Shown here: positions 7,469 to 14,342 of the stretch, piece after piece | How positions within the stretch are numbered: the first letter of the stretch is position 1 | Layout: every line of letters begins with the position of its first letter | NCBI GenBank assembly: GCA_016880395.1 | Contig: JAEHDN010000234.1 | Span: forward strand, 1-15,134 | Reading direction: 5' to 3' | Source: Candidatus Eiseniibacteriota bacterium | Lineage (GTDB): Bacteria > Eisenbacteria > RBG-16-71-46 > SZUA-252 | Length of the DNA: 15,134 nucleotides | Position numbers and translations under genes: made by a program | Notes under the pieces: model-generated | What the model was told of the DNA's origin: nothing | The model's input: only the letters and a program-made list of their open reading frames with translations | The model's database searches: none

Positions 7469-7986
7469 GTCGCAGGGTCGCGTTCCGCTGGAATGGGCGA
7501 TCGCTCGAGGGGAGCCTCGCGATCCAGGGTCGGCGCGCGCAATGGACCCGCGAGGGTCGGACGCTCGACGCGACGGTGGCGCGCGAGGGAGCCTGGGTCG
7601 AGGTCGTCATGTCCGAGGGAACGGCGCGGTGTGCCGTGAACGCGGGATCGAGGGAGGTGTGGGTCTCGTGCCGCGGACGGACCTACGTGCTCGAGCGTGC
7701 GCACCGCACGGCGGCCGGGCCGGCCGCCGAGGCGTCGACCGACGAGATCCGCGCCCCCATGACCGGGCGCGTCGTGAGGGTCGACGCCCGTCCCGGCGCG
7801 CGCGTCGCGGAGGGAGATCTGCTCCTCACGATCGAGGCCATGAAGATGGAGTTCCGGCTCACGGCGCCGGAGGACGGCCAGGTCGACGAGGTCCACTGTG
7901 CGGACGGCGATCAGGTCGAGCTGGGCCAGGTTCTCGTGCGGCTCACGCCCGCGTCGGCTGCGGCGCCGGGTGGTGGCGCGTCGTGA
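7465..7986 (+). CDS. Biotin carboxyl carrier protein part of methylcrotonyl-CoA carboxylase
   Basis: Predicted 173-aa protein with a biotinyl/lipoyl domain at about 95-161. The biotinylation motif is E-A-M-K-M (124-128) with Lys127 as the modified residue. The paired Pro/Gly segment APMTGRVVRV (97-106) begins the domain. Residues 1-85 are beta-rich (RRVAFRWNGRSLEGSLAI) and look like the BT linker that in fused MCC alpha joins biotin carboxylase to the biotin domain and contacts the beta subunit. Thus 491 plus 173 aa add up to a complete ordinary alpha chain. The GTG start is read from the GTGA overlap with the preceding stop. If the upstream G5 run is missing one base, this is not a separate gene but the C-terminal third of one ORF running from 5993 to 7986. 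Confidence 0.82.
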   Translation: MSRRVAFRWNGRSLEGSLAIQGRRAQWTREGRTLDATVAREGAWVEVVMSEGTARCAVNAGSREVWVSCRGRTYVLERAHRTAAGPAAEASTDEIRAPMTGRVVRVDARPGARVAEGDLLLTIEAMKMEFRLTAPEDGQVDEVHCADGDQVELGQVLVRLTPASAAAPGGGAS

Positions 7987-8006
7987 CGACCGAAGGGCGC
8001 GATCCC

Positions 8007-8924
8007 ATGACCGCCGTGCGCATCGTCGAGGTCGGCCCGCGCGACGGTCTGCAGAACGAGCGCGAGCCGATCCCGACCGAGGCGAAGGTCGCCTTCGTCG
8101 ACGCCCTCTCCGAGGCGGGATACCAGGACATCGAGGTGAGCGCGTTCGTCTCGCCGTCCTGGGTGCCGCAGCTCGCCGACGCGGCGGAGGTCTTCGCGCG
8201 CATCCGGCGGCGGGACGGGGTGCGCTACTCCGCGCTCGTCCCGAACGAGAAAGGCCTCGACCGCGCGCTCGAGGCCTCGGTCGGAGGGATCGCCGTGTTC
8301 ACGGCGGCCTCGGAGACCTTCAACCGGAAGAACATCAACGCCTCGATCGCGGAATCGATCGATCGGTTCGCGCCGGTCGTTCCGCGGGCCAAGCGGGAGG
8401 GGCTCTTCGTTCGGGGCTACGTCTCGACCGCGTTCTGGTGCCCGTACGAGGGGAGGATCGAGCCGCGCGCGGTGGTGGACGTGGTCCGGCGGCTTCTCGA
8501 GCTGGACGTGGACGAGATATCGATCGGCGACACGATCGGGAAGGCGGTGCCGGGCGAGGTGGACGATCTCCTCGACCTGCTCCTCGACGCGCTGCCGCAG
8601 GAGCGCGTGGCCATGCACTTCCACGACACGTACGGCACGGGGGTCGCGAACGCGCTCTGCGCTTACGAGCGCGGCATCGCGGTCTTCGATTCGTCCGCGG
8701 GGGGCGTCGGCGGGTGCCCCTACGCTCCCGGCGCGGCTGGGAACGTCGCGACGGAGGATCTCGTCTGGGCGCTCAGCCGCTCCGGCGCTTCGACCGGGAT
8801 CGACCTGGAGCGGGTGTCCGCGGCTTCGGACGTGCTGGCTTCCGCGCTCGGGCGGCCTTTACGCTCGCGCGTCCGCGAGGCGCTCGGGCGGCCGCGGGCG
8901 TCCGCTCCCGAACCTCGATCTTGA
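8007..8924 (+). CDS. mvaB: Hydroxymethylglutaryl-CoA lyase
   Basis: TIM-barrel lyase of 305 aa that splits HMG-CoA into acetoacetate and acetyl-CoA, the last step of leucine breakdown. The start of the barrel is VEVGPRDGLQNE (8-19), with Arg12 and metal ligand Asp13. Further motifs are FVSPSWVPQ (47-55), FNRKNIN (105-111), SIGDTIG (172-178), HFHDTYG with metal ligands His204 and His206, and the active-site loop GVGGCPYAPGAAGN with Cys237. I chose ATG 8007 because the lyase signature then begins directly. An in-frame GTG at 7983 overlaps the previous stop as GTGA, like the two junctions before it, and would add 8 residues; it cannot be excluded. The last 152 bp are antisense to the end of the minus-strand dehydrogenase gene. 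Confidence 0.94.
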   Translation: MTAVRIVEVGPRDGLQNEREPIPTEAKVAFVDALSEAGYQDIEVSAFVSPSWVPQLADAAEVFARIRRRDGVRYSALVPNEKGLDRALEASVGGIAVFTAASETFNRKNINASIAESIDRFAPVVPRAKREGLFVRGYVSTAFWCPYEGRIEPRAVVDVVRRLLELDVDEISIGDTIGKAVPGEVDDLLDLLLDALPQERVAMHFHDTYGTGVANALCAYERGIAVFDSSAGGVGGCPYAPGAAGNVATEDLVWALSRSGASTGIDLERVSAASDVLASALGRPLRSRVREALGRPRASAPEPRS

Positions 8925-10053
8925 GCTCGTGCTTGCCGATCTCGCGGAGGAAGGCTTCCGCGGGGATCGCGCGCTCCATCGCGGCGACGCCGCGGAACGG
9001 CACCTCGCCGCGAGCGATCATGAGGGCCGCTGCCGTGGTGGGGTAGGCGGTCGTCCGCATCATCGCGCTCACGCCCCGCTTCGCATCCATCCGGTCCAGC
9101 ATCTCGAAGACGATCTCCTTCCGCTTCCCGTCGCGCGTTCCCTCCACCACGACCCGCATCACCACGAGATCGGGCTCGTTCGGGAAGGTCAGCCTTGGCT
9201 CCACCACGGCCGCGAAGACGGACCGGGGAGCCACCGAGACGCCGTCCACCGGCACCGGATCGGTGTCGAGGAGACCGAGATCGCGCAGGAGCCGGATCTT
9301 GGCGGCGTGGCCCGGATAGCGGACCGTCTTGTAATCGAGCGTCGCGAGCCGCCCCTCGTACGTCCAGGGCATGGTCGAGGTTCCTCCGAGCGTGACGAAC
9401 GCCTCGCACCGGCCGACCGGTTTGGGGAAGGTCAGCTCCTCGACCTCGGTCAGGGTCTCGATCTCGGTCCGCCGGCCGTTCCGGAGCGCGACCGCCCGGC
9501 CCAGGTACTCGTTGAGGAGTCCGTGCATGGAGAAGACCATCATGTACTCGAGCGGGGGCCTCGGGTGGAGCGGCAGCCCGCCGACCCGGATCCGCACCGC
9601 ATTGGCGCGGTCCAGGCGCGCGATCCCGGCCGCGGCGAGCACGTTCGCCATGCCCGGCGCGAGCCCGCAGTCGGGGACGATCGTGATGTCCGCGTCGCGC
9701 GCCTCTGCGTCCAGCCCCTCCTGGGCGCGCACCACGTCGGTGTTCCCGCCGAGATCGCAGAAGGAGACCTCGGCCCGGATCGCGGCGCGCGTGAGATCGA
9801 GGTTGAGGAAGTAGGGCACCGCGGAGATCACCACGTCGTAGCCCCGGAGACGCTCCACGAGGCGCGTCTCGCGGGTCACGTCGAGCACCTCGGACCGCAC
9901 CGCGGCACCGTGGCCCTGCAGGCGCTCGGCCGCGCGTCCCGCGCGCCCGCTGTCGGCGTCGGCGACGACGACCTCCTCCACCTCGCGCGCGCGCGCCAGG
10001 TCCAGCGCCGCGGCGAAGCCCTGCAGTCCCGCTCCCAGAACCAGGAAACGCAT
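8773..10053 (-). CDS. Saccharopine-dehydrogenase-fold enzyme, lysine 6-dehydrogenase-like
   Basis: NAD(P)-dependent oxidoreductase of 426 aa. The Rossmann motif is VLGAGLQG (5-12), followed by an acidic strand end, VVVADAD (28-34). DVVISAVPYFLN (73-84) and DLGGNTDVV (100-108) match the saccharopine dehydrogenase N-terminal domain. The middle part, VPDCGLAPGMANVLA (126-140), GGLPLHPRPPLEY (158-170) and GGTSTMPW (223-230), resembles, from memory, bacterial lysine 6-dehydrogenases, which oxidise lysine at the epsilon carbon. Substrate is inferred only. ATG 10053 is preceded by AAAGGAG at a 4-nt spacing, and that site abuts the antiporter stop, so the two form an operon. Residues from about 386 are an Arg/Ala/Pro/Lys-rich tail lying wholly antisense to the HMG-CoA lyase gene; it may be an unstructured read-through extension. 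Confidence 0.85.
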   Translation of the reverse strand: MRFLVLGAGLQGFAAALDLARAREVEEVVVADADSGRAGRAAERLQGHGAAVRSEVLDVTRETRLVERLRGYDVVISAVPYFLNLDLTRAAIRAEVSFCDLGGNTDVVRAQEGLDAEARDADITIVPDCGLAPGMANVLAAAGIARLDRANAVRIRVGGLPLHPRPPLEYMMVFSMHGLLNEYLGRAVALRNGRRTEIETLTEVEELTFPKPVGRCEAFVTLGGTSTMPWTYEGRLATLDYKTVRYPGHAAKIRLLRDLGLLDTDPVPVDGVSVAPRSVFAAVVEPRLTFPNEPDLVVMRVVVEGTRDGKRKEIVFEMLDRMDAKRGVSAMMRTTAYPTTAAALMIARGEVPFRGVAAMERAIPAEAFLREIGKHELKIEVRERTPAAARAPRGRASVKAARARKPARPKPRTPAPGRSRSKRRSG

Positions 10054-10064
10054 CGCGCTCCTTT

Positions 10065-11435
10065 CTACGCGGCCAGCGCCCGCTTCCGCCGCTCGATGCT
10101 CCACTGCAGGGCGGGGGGCGTGACCAGCGTGGTGACGATGACCATGATCACGATGGCGGAGTAGGTGGCCGGCGAGATCACCGGCTCTCCTCCGAGTGTG
10201 AGCTTGGCTCCCATGGTGGCGAAGATGAGCCCGACCTCGCCTCGCGGCACCATGCCGAGGCCGACGGTGAGCCGGTCCACTCCCTTCTGGAGGACGCCCA
10301 GCGAGCAGGCCTGCTTGCCGACCCACGCGATCACGATGAGCGCGGAGGCGAGGCCGACCACCGCCGGATCGGCGAAGGTTCCGAGCGAGACCCGCATGCC
10401 GGTGAGGACGAAGAAGATGGGCACGAGGATGGTCGAGATCGGATGGAGGAGCGACTCGAGCGTGGTCTCGCGGCTCTCCTCGAACCGCGAGAAGTGCGAG
10501 CCCTCGAGGATGAGCCCCGCCGCGAACGCGCCAACGATCGGCGCCAGATCCGCTCGAGCCGCCAGGTAGGACAGGAAGAAGCAGAAGAGGAGCCCCGCCG
10601 TGAGGAGGATGCCGCGCACGCGCACGAGCGCCGCGGCGCGGAAGAGCCACGGGGCCAGGAGCCGGCCGAGCAGGATCGCTCCTGCGAGGAATCCGACCGC
10701 CTTCGCGCAGACCCACGCGATCGCGCCGATCGAGACCCCCGCCTCCCCGCGGTCGGCCGCGGCGATGACGCCGCTCACGACCGCGAGGATGACGAGCCCC
10801 AGCACGTCGTCGATCACGGCGGCGCCGAGGATGATCTTGGCCTCCCGGCTCCGCGTCGCGTCGAGATCGCGAAGCACGCGCGCCGTGATGCCGACGCTCG
10901 TGGCGGTGAGCACGGCGCCGAGGAAGGCGTGGACGTACGCGGGCTGCCCGGGCAGGAGCCAGGCACCGGCCAGCCAGCCGAGCGCGAACGGCGTCGCGAC
11001 CCCGAGCACGGCCACGAGGAGCGCGGACGCGCCGACCTGCATCATCTGGGGCACCGTGGACACGAGCCCGACCTCGAACAGCAGCACGATCACGCCGAGG
11101 CTCGCCAGGATCGCGAGCGTGGCGTCCGCCTTCACCGGATCGAGCGCGTGGATACCGAGGAGGCCGAGGTTCCCGATCAGGATGCCGGCCACCAGCTCGC
11201 CAAGAACCGCGGGTTGGCGGACCCTGGTCGCGATCCAGCCTCCGATCTTGGCGGACGCGAGGACGACGGTGAGCGCGAGCAGGAGGGGAACCACGGGATC
11301 GCCCCCCTCCGACGCAAACGCGGGAGGCGCGAGCAGGACCACGGCCGCCGCCCCGGCCAGGAGCCCGAGCGGGCCGATACGGCGGGAGCCGAACACGGCC
11401 GCAGCATACCGAAAGGGGCTGGGTTCTGGTAGCAT
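10065..11435 (-). CDS. CPA2-family cation:proton antiporter
   Basis: Integral membrane protein of 456 aa with about 12-13 hydrophobic segments. It is a monovalent cation/H+ exchanger of the KefB/NapA-like CPA2 superfamily. Visible signatures are QPAVLGELVAGILIGNLGL (74-92), the LGVIVLLFEVGL segment (113-124), the crossover helix TATSVGITARVL (177-188) and the paired acids VIDD (207-210), Asp209-Asp210. Near the C-terminus MVPRGEVGLIFATMG has the conserved Arg/Glu of this family. A DD pair is typical of electrogenic members; stoichiometry and ion are not inferable. No RCK/TrkA-N regulatory domain follows, so the protein is transport-domain only. The first 45 residues look like a signal-type helix before the core. 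The start is uncertain: ATG 11435 has GGAGG 12 nt upstream, which is rather far. Confidence 0.9.
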   Translation of the reverse strand: MLPEPSPFRYAAAVFGSRRIGPLGLLAGAAAVVLLAPPAFASEGGDPVVPLLLALTVVLASAKIGGWIATRVRQPAVLGELVAGILIGNLGLLGIHALDPVKADATLAILASLGVIVLLFEVGLVSTVPQMMQVGASALLVAVLGVATPFALGWLAGAWLLPGQPAYVHAFLGAVLTATSVGITARVLRDLDATRSREAKIILGAAVIDDVLGLVILAVVSGVIAAADRGEAGVSIGAIAWVCAKAVGFLAGAILLGRLLAPWLFRAAALVRVRGILLTAGLLFCFFLSYLAARADLAPIVGAFAAGLILEGSHFSRFEESRETTLESLLHPISTILVPIFFVLTGMRVSLGTFADPAVVGLASALIVIAWVGKQACSLGVLQKGVDRLTVGLGMVPRGEVGLIFATMGAKLTLGGEPVISPATYSAIVIMVIVTTLVTPPALQWSIERRKRALAA

Positions 11436-11496
11436 CGTCGACCGGCGCCTCCCGGCGTCCGTCCAATCCTCGCCGTCCCGTTCAGGAGAACCGTTC
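11436..11496. promoter_or_regulatory. Short divergent region, antiporter / TPR protein
   Basis: Only 61 bp separate the two divergent starts, so promoter elements probably lie partly within the 5' ends of the genes. On the plus strand TAGCAT (11430-11435) could be a -10 for the TPR gene but lacks a recognisable -35. AGGAG at 11483-11487 is the TPR gene's ribosome binding site (9-nt spacing). The location of promoters here is inference from gene orientation. Confidence 0.3.
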
Positions 11497-12168
11497 ATGA
11501 CACGCCTCGTCCCGAGCCTCCGTTCCGCGGCTTCCCGTCGCGCCGCCTGGGTGATTCTCTCCCTCGCCGCCGTCCTCTCGCTCGCCGCCGCCCTTCCGTG
11601 CACCGCCGCTCCCTCGCCGCCGCCGCGCCAGGAGCCGCCCCCGCAGGCGTCACCCGCCGCGTCCGCCGCGGCCGACGACAAGCTGAGCGCCGCCGCGGCC
11701 AAGAACGCCACGCGCGTCGAGGCCGAGAGCCTCTACGCCGCGGGGTATCGGGACGTCGAGAAGGCCAAGAAGGAGAAGGCCTCGGGCAAGGCCAAGGACG
11801 CGACGAAGCGCTTCGGGAAGGCCCGAGGCAAGTTCGAGCAGGCTGTGAAGCTCGACCCGGACTACTTCGAGGCCTGGAACATGCTCGGCTACTCCGCGCG
11901 GCAGGCCGGGGACCTGAAGGCCTCGTTCGCGGCGTACGACCGCTGCCTCACGATCAAGCCCGACTACGACGAAGCGCACGAGTACCGGGGCGAGGCCTAT
12001 CTCCTGAGCGGCGACATCGACCGTGCCAAGGCGGAGCTGGCCTGGCTTCGCGCGGAGGGCTCGGACGAAGCGGACGAGCTGGCGGAGGCGATCGAGAAGG
12101 CCGAGGCGAAGAAGCCGGCTCTTGCGACGCCGGACGCGTCCGGTTCCAAGGAGCCCGAGGCGAAGTAG
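11497..12168 (+). CDS. Exported tetratricopeptide-repeat protein
   Basis: The protein is 223 aa. The N-terminus (1-38) is a Sec signal peptide with Arg residues, a long hydrophobic core (about 16-33) and a likely signal peptidase I site after TAA. An Ala/Pro-rich linker covers about 39-70. Residues 73-190 carry TPR-like helical repeats, clearest in YFEAWNMLGYSARQAGDLKA (123-142) and YDEAHEYRGEAYLLSGDIDR (157-176). The first repeat is interrupted by a Lys-rich stretch (about 89-113), so its hydrophobic pattern is looser. The C-terminus is Ala/Glu/Lys-rich. TPRs mediate protein contacts, so a periplasmic scaffold role is plausible, but no partner is evident. ATG 11497 has AGGAG 9 nt upstream. 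It is convergent with the PPK2 gene, with 3 bp between stops. Confidence 0.85.
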   Translation: MTRLVPSLRSAASRRAAWVILSLAAVLSLAAALPCTAAPSPPPRQEPPPQASPAASAAADDKLSAAAAKNATRVEAESLYAAGYRDVEKAKKEKASGKAKDATKRFGKARGKFEQAVKLDPDYFEAWNMLGYSARQAGDLKASFAAYDRCLTIKPDYDEAHEYRGEAYLLSGDIDRAKAELAWLRAEGSDEADELAEAIEKAEAKKPALATPDASGSKEPEAK

Positions 12169-12178
12169 CCGCTACTTC
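12162..12178. repeat. Palindrome holding both convergent stop codons
   Basis: gaagtagc (12162-12169) and gctacttc (12171-12178) form a perfect 8-nt inverted repeat around c12170. It contains the TAG of the TPR gene (12166-12168) and the TAG of the PPK2 gene (12174-12172). Both genes therefore end with the same GAAGTAGC. As RNA it gives a short stem without a U-tract, so terminator function is uncertain. Confidence 0.5.
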
Positions 12179-12975
12179 ACCACGATCAGGTCGAGATCCG
12201 TCTGGGGCTTGGGATAGCGGAGGTCGAGCGACTCGAGCTTCTCGACCATCGCGCGCGCCACCATGCAGTCGCGCGCCCACTTCACGTCCGCCGGAATCAC
12301 GGCCCAGGGCGCCCATTCGGTCGAGCACTCGCGCAGCGCGTCCTCGTAGGCCTCCTGGTACTCGCTCCAGAGCTTCCGCTCCTTGAGATCCGCTTCCGAG
12401 AACTTCCAGTTCTTCGACCGGTCCTCGATCCGCGCCTTGAGGCGCCGTGCCTGCTCGGCCTTGCTGATGTGCAGGAAGAACTTGAGGATCGTCGTGCCGC
12501 TCTCGGTGAGGGTCCGCTCGAAGTCGTTGATCTGACGGTAGCGCTCCTTCCACACGCTCTTCGGTACCATCTTGTGCACGCGGACCACGAGCACGTCCTC
12601 GTAGTGGGACCGGTTGAACACGCCGATCACGCCCTTCGGCGGCACCGCGTGATGGATGCGCCAGAGGAAATCGTGCTTGCTCTCCTCCTCCGACGGCACC
12701 TTGAACGACGTGACCACGCATCCGGCCGGGTTGAATCCGCTCATCACGTGCCGGATGGTGCCGTCCTTGCCCCCGGTGTCCATGGCCTGGAGCACGATGA
12801 GGAGCGCGTAGCGGCCGTCGGCGTAGAGCATGTGCTGGAGCTCGCGGAGCCGCTCTAGATCCTTGTCGAGCCGCGCGCGCGCGGCGTCCTTGTCCTTGAA
12901 CCCGGCGGTGCTCTCGGTGGGGAAATCCTCAAGTTGAAAGGTGCGTCCGGGACGGATCGTCGGGGCGGATTTCAC
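12172..12975 (-). CDS. ppk2: Polyphosphate kinase 2 family protein
   Basis: Cytoplasmic kinase of 267 aa from the PPK2 family, which transfers phosphate between polyphosphate and nucleotides. The Walker A-like motif is AMDTGGKDGT (64-73), with Lys70 and Asp66. The segment after it, RHVMSGFNPAGC (75-86), is also family-typical. The Walker B-like motif is IGVFNRSHYEDVLVVRVH (117-134). KFFLHISKAEQ (165-175) and the Arg-rich lid (RRLKARIEDRSKNWKFSEAD) follow. The length suits single-domain PPK2. I cannot say which subclass (ADP, GDP or AMP acceptor) it is. The start was set at GTG 12975 because GGAGG lies 4 nt before it. A GTG at 13041 would add 22 residues of Pro/Gly-rich sequence unlike the family. 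Confidence 0.93.
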   Translation of the reverse strand: MKSAPTIRPGRTFQLEDFPTESTAGFKDKDAARARLDKDLERLRELQHMLYADGRYALLIVLQAMDTGGKDGTIRHVMSGFNPAGCVVTSFKVPSEEESKHDFLWRIHHAVPPKGVIGVFNRSHYEDVLVVRVHKMVPKSVWKERYRQINDFERTLTESGTTILKFFLHISKAEQARRLKARIEDRSKNWKFSEADLKERKLWSEYQEAYEDALRECSTEWAPWAVIPADVKWARDCMVARAMVEKLESLDLRYPKPQTDLDLIVVK

Positions 12976-12979
12976 GGGG

Positions 12980-12984
12980 CCTCC
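12980..12984 (-). promoter_or_regulatory. Shine-Dalgarno deciding the ppk2 GTG start
   Basis: GGAGG on the minus strand, 4 nt upstream of GTG 12975. It supports this start over the longer GTG frame beginning at 13041. Confidence 0.65.
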
Positions 12985-13016
12985 GGTCCAGGGTGAGGGA
13001 ACGCCATCGCCCGTCC

Positions 13017-13022
13017 ATGATA
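13017..13022 (-). promoter_or_regulatory. Possible -10 element of ppk2
   Basis: On the minus strand TATCAT (5 of 6 matches to TATAAT) would give a leader of about 35 nt before GTG 12975. No good -35 is present at 16-18 nt; that place is taken by a GC-rich inverted repeat. The surrounding bases, CCTTGTGTATCATG, resemble those at the better promoter at 14625 (CCTTCGTGGTATCATG). Confidence 0.35.
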
Positions 13023-13028
13023 CACAAG

Positions 13029-13054
13029 GGGGCCGACCCACCCGGGCCGGCCCC
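13029..13054 (-). terminator. Possible hairpin terminator after the metalloprotease gene
   Basis: ggggccg (13029-13035) pairs with cggcccc (13048-13054). After one mismatch, ccc (13037-13039) pairs with ggg (13044-13046), leaving a 4-nt loop. It lies 36 bp past the metalloprotease stop on the minus strand. The following bases (CCTTGTGTAT) are only weakly T-rich, so this may be a weak terminator, or an operator, as it covers the -35 region of the putative ppk2 promoter. Confidence 0.4.
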
Positions 13055-13089
13055 GCCTCGTCATCCCGTCCGCACCTCGGGCGCGGAGC

Positions 13090-14337
13090 TCACTTGAGCA
13101 ACGAGATCCTCCGCACGACCGGGGCTTCGCCCCGGACGCGGAGCACCATCATGTAGACGCCGCTCGCGAGCCTCTCGCCGTCGAAGTCCGCGGTGTGGCT
13201 CCCGGCTTCGAGGTTCCGGTCCACGAGCGTCGCAACCAGACGTCCCTGGATGTCGAAGACGCGCACGGACACGTGCGCCGCCGCGCGGGTCGAGAACTCG
13301 ATCTTGGTCCGCGGATTGAAGGGGTTCGGCACGGCCCGGAAGGTCGTCGCCGTTCCGGCCAGATCGCGCGCGTTCTGCCCGGAGCCGCCGTTCGCCACGC
13401 GGACGTTCCCGATCCAGGAGCGATACTGGTTCACCACCGCGTTCATGCGGGTGTCCTGGCCGGCCGTGAAGTTCGTGTAGCAGATGTCCGTCGAGTAATC
13501 CATGTAGTTGTGGATGGGGTCGAGGCCGGTCGCCGGGCAGGTGTCCTTGCCCGACGGGCAGCCCGACGTGGCGGTGCCTTGCGCCGGTGTGTCGCAGACG
13601 AGATCTCCGCTGGTGGAGCAGCTCCCGGTGTCGCACCCGCCCTGGAAGGTGTGGTAGAGGCCGAGATAATGCCCTACCTCGTGCGTGGCGGTCCCGCCCA
13701 GGTTGTACGGCGACAGATAGCCGTTCGGCAGCGATCCGTAGTGGATCACGACGCCGTCCTGGTTCGTCCCGGCCTGGCTCGAGAAGGGAAACACGGCCCA
13801 GCCGAGGAGATTCTGCCCCGGCTTGCAGGTGTAGATGTTGAGCGTGCTGCCCGGCGACACGGCCAGCGCGTTCTTGGCCTGCGACTCCGGGCCCGTGCCC
13901 GGGGTCATCTTGAACCACTTGCGGCTGTTCGTGCGCGAGGTGCCGACCTTCACGAACGTGTAGCCGGTGTTGGCGGCGCCCGAGACCACGTTGCCGTTGT
14001 AATCGCGGCCCGCGTAGTTGCGGTTCATCACGAGGATCTGCGCGTCGAGATCCGCGTCGCTGACGTTCCCTTCACTCCCGGAGTATATGACGTGGAAGTA
14101 GACCGGAATCTGCCCGCCGGCCTGGAAGCGGCCCTCGGCCATCAGTCGATCGATCTGCGCCTGGAGCACCGGCACCCTCGGGCCCGTCTCGTCGGTGCCG
14201 CAGCGATACAGGATCTCGCCTGCGTCGCTCTTGCGCTCATTCTCGGAGTTGGCCCAGCGTTCCGCGGGACGGGCGAGCGCGGGAGCGGCGACGAGAAGCG
14301 CGGCCAGGGCGAGGACGGCGACATTCGGCTTGTTCAT
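13090..14337 (-). CDS. Secreted M43-like zinc metalloprotease with C-terminal sorting domain
   Basis: The protein is 415 aa. Residues 1-22 form a Sec signal peptide (positive n-region, AALLVAAPALA). The catalytic domain (about 75-312) has the metzincin zinc motif H219-E-V-G-H223-Y-L-G-L-Y-H229 with catalytic Glu220. A Met-turn follows, N-Y-M279-D-Y, in the pattern of the pappalysin/cytophagalysin (M43) family. Several Cys (235, 240, 248, 260, 267) between these suggest disulfides, fitting an extracellular enzyme. Residues about 332-415 are an FlgD-type Ig-like module: VPNPFNP (336-342), VRVFDIQGRLV (358-368), LEAGSHTADFDG and SGVYMMVLR. Such modules sit at the C-terminus of exported proteins in FCB-type and Eisenbacteria-like genomes and resemble type IX secretion tails. 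ATG 14337 is chosen for its GGAGG at 5 nt and the signal peptide, although the frame stays open about 100 codons further upstream. Confidence 0.92.
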   Translation of the reverse strand: MNKPNVAVLALAALLVAAPALARPAERWANSENERKSDAGEILYRCGTDETGPRVPVLQAQIDRLMAEGRFQAGGQIPVYFHVIYSGSEGNVSDADLDAQILVMNRNYAGRDYNGNVVSGAANTGYTFVKVGTSRTNSRKWFKMTPGTGPESQAKNALAVSPGSTLNIYTCKPGQNLLGWAVFPFSSQAGTNQDGVVIHYGSLPNGYLSPYNLGGTATHEVGHYLGLYHTFQGGCDTGSCSTSGDLVCDTPAQGTATSGCPSGKDTCPATGLDPIHNYMDYSTDICYTNFTAGQDTRMNAVVNQYRSWIGNVRVANGGSGQNARDLAGTATTFRAVPNPFNPRTKIEFSTRAAAHVSVRVFDIQGRLVATLVDRNLEAGSHTADFDGERLASGVYMMVLRVRGEAPVVRRISLLK

Positions 14338-14342
14338 GGTTG

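Noticed and set aside
10054..11466. Upstream extension of the dehydrogenase frame
   Set aside because: It overlaps the antiporter gene in another frame. The Rossmann motif and a strong Shine-Dalgarno place the start at 10053.
12976..13041. Longer ppk2 start at GTG 13041
   Set aside because: The added residues are Pro/Gly-rich and unlike the family, and the GGAGG site supports GTG 12975.
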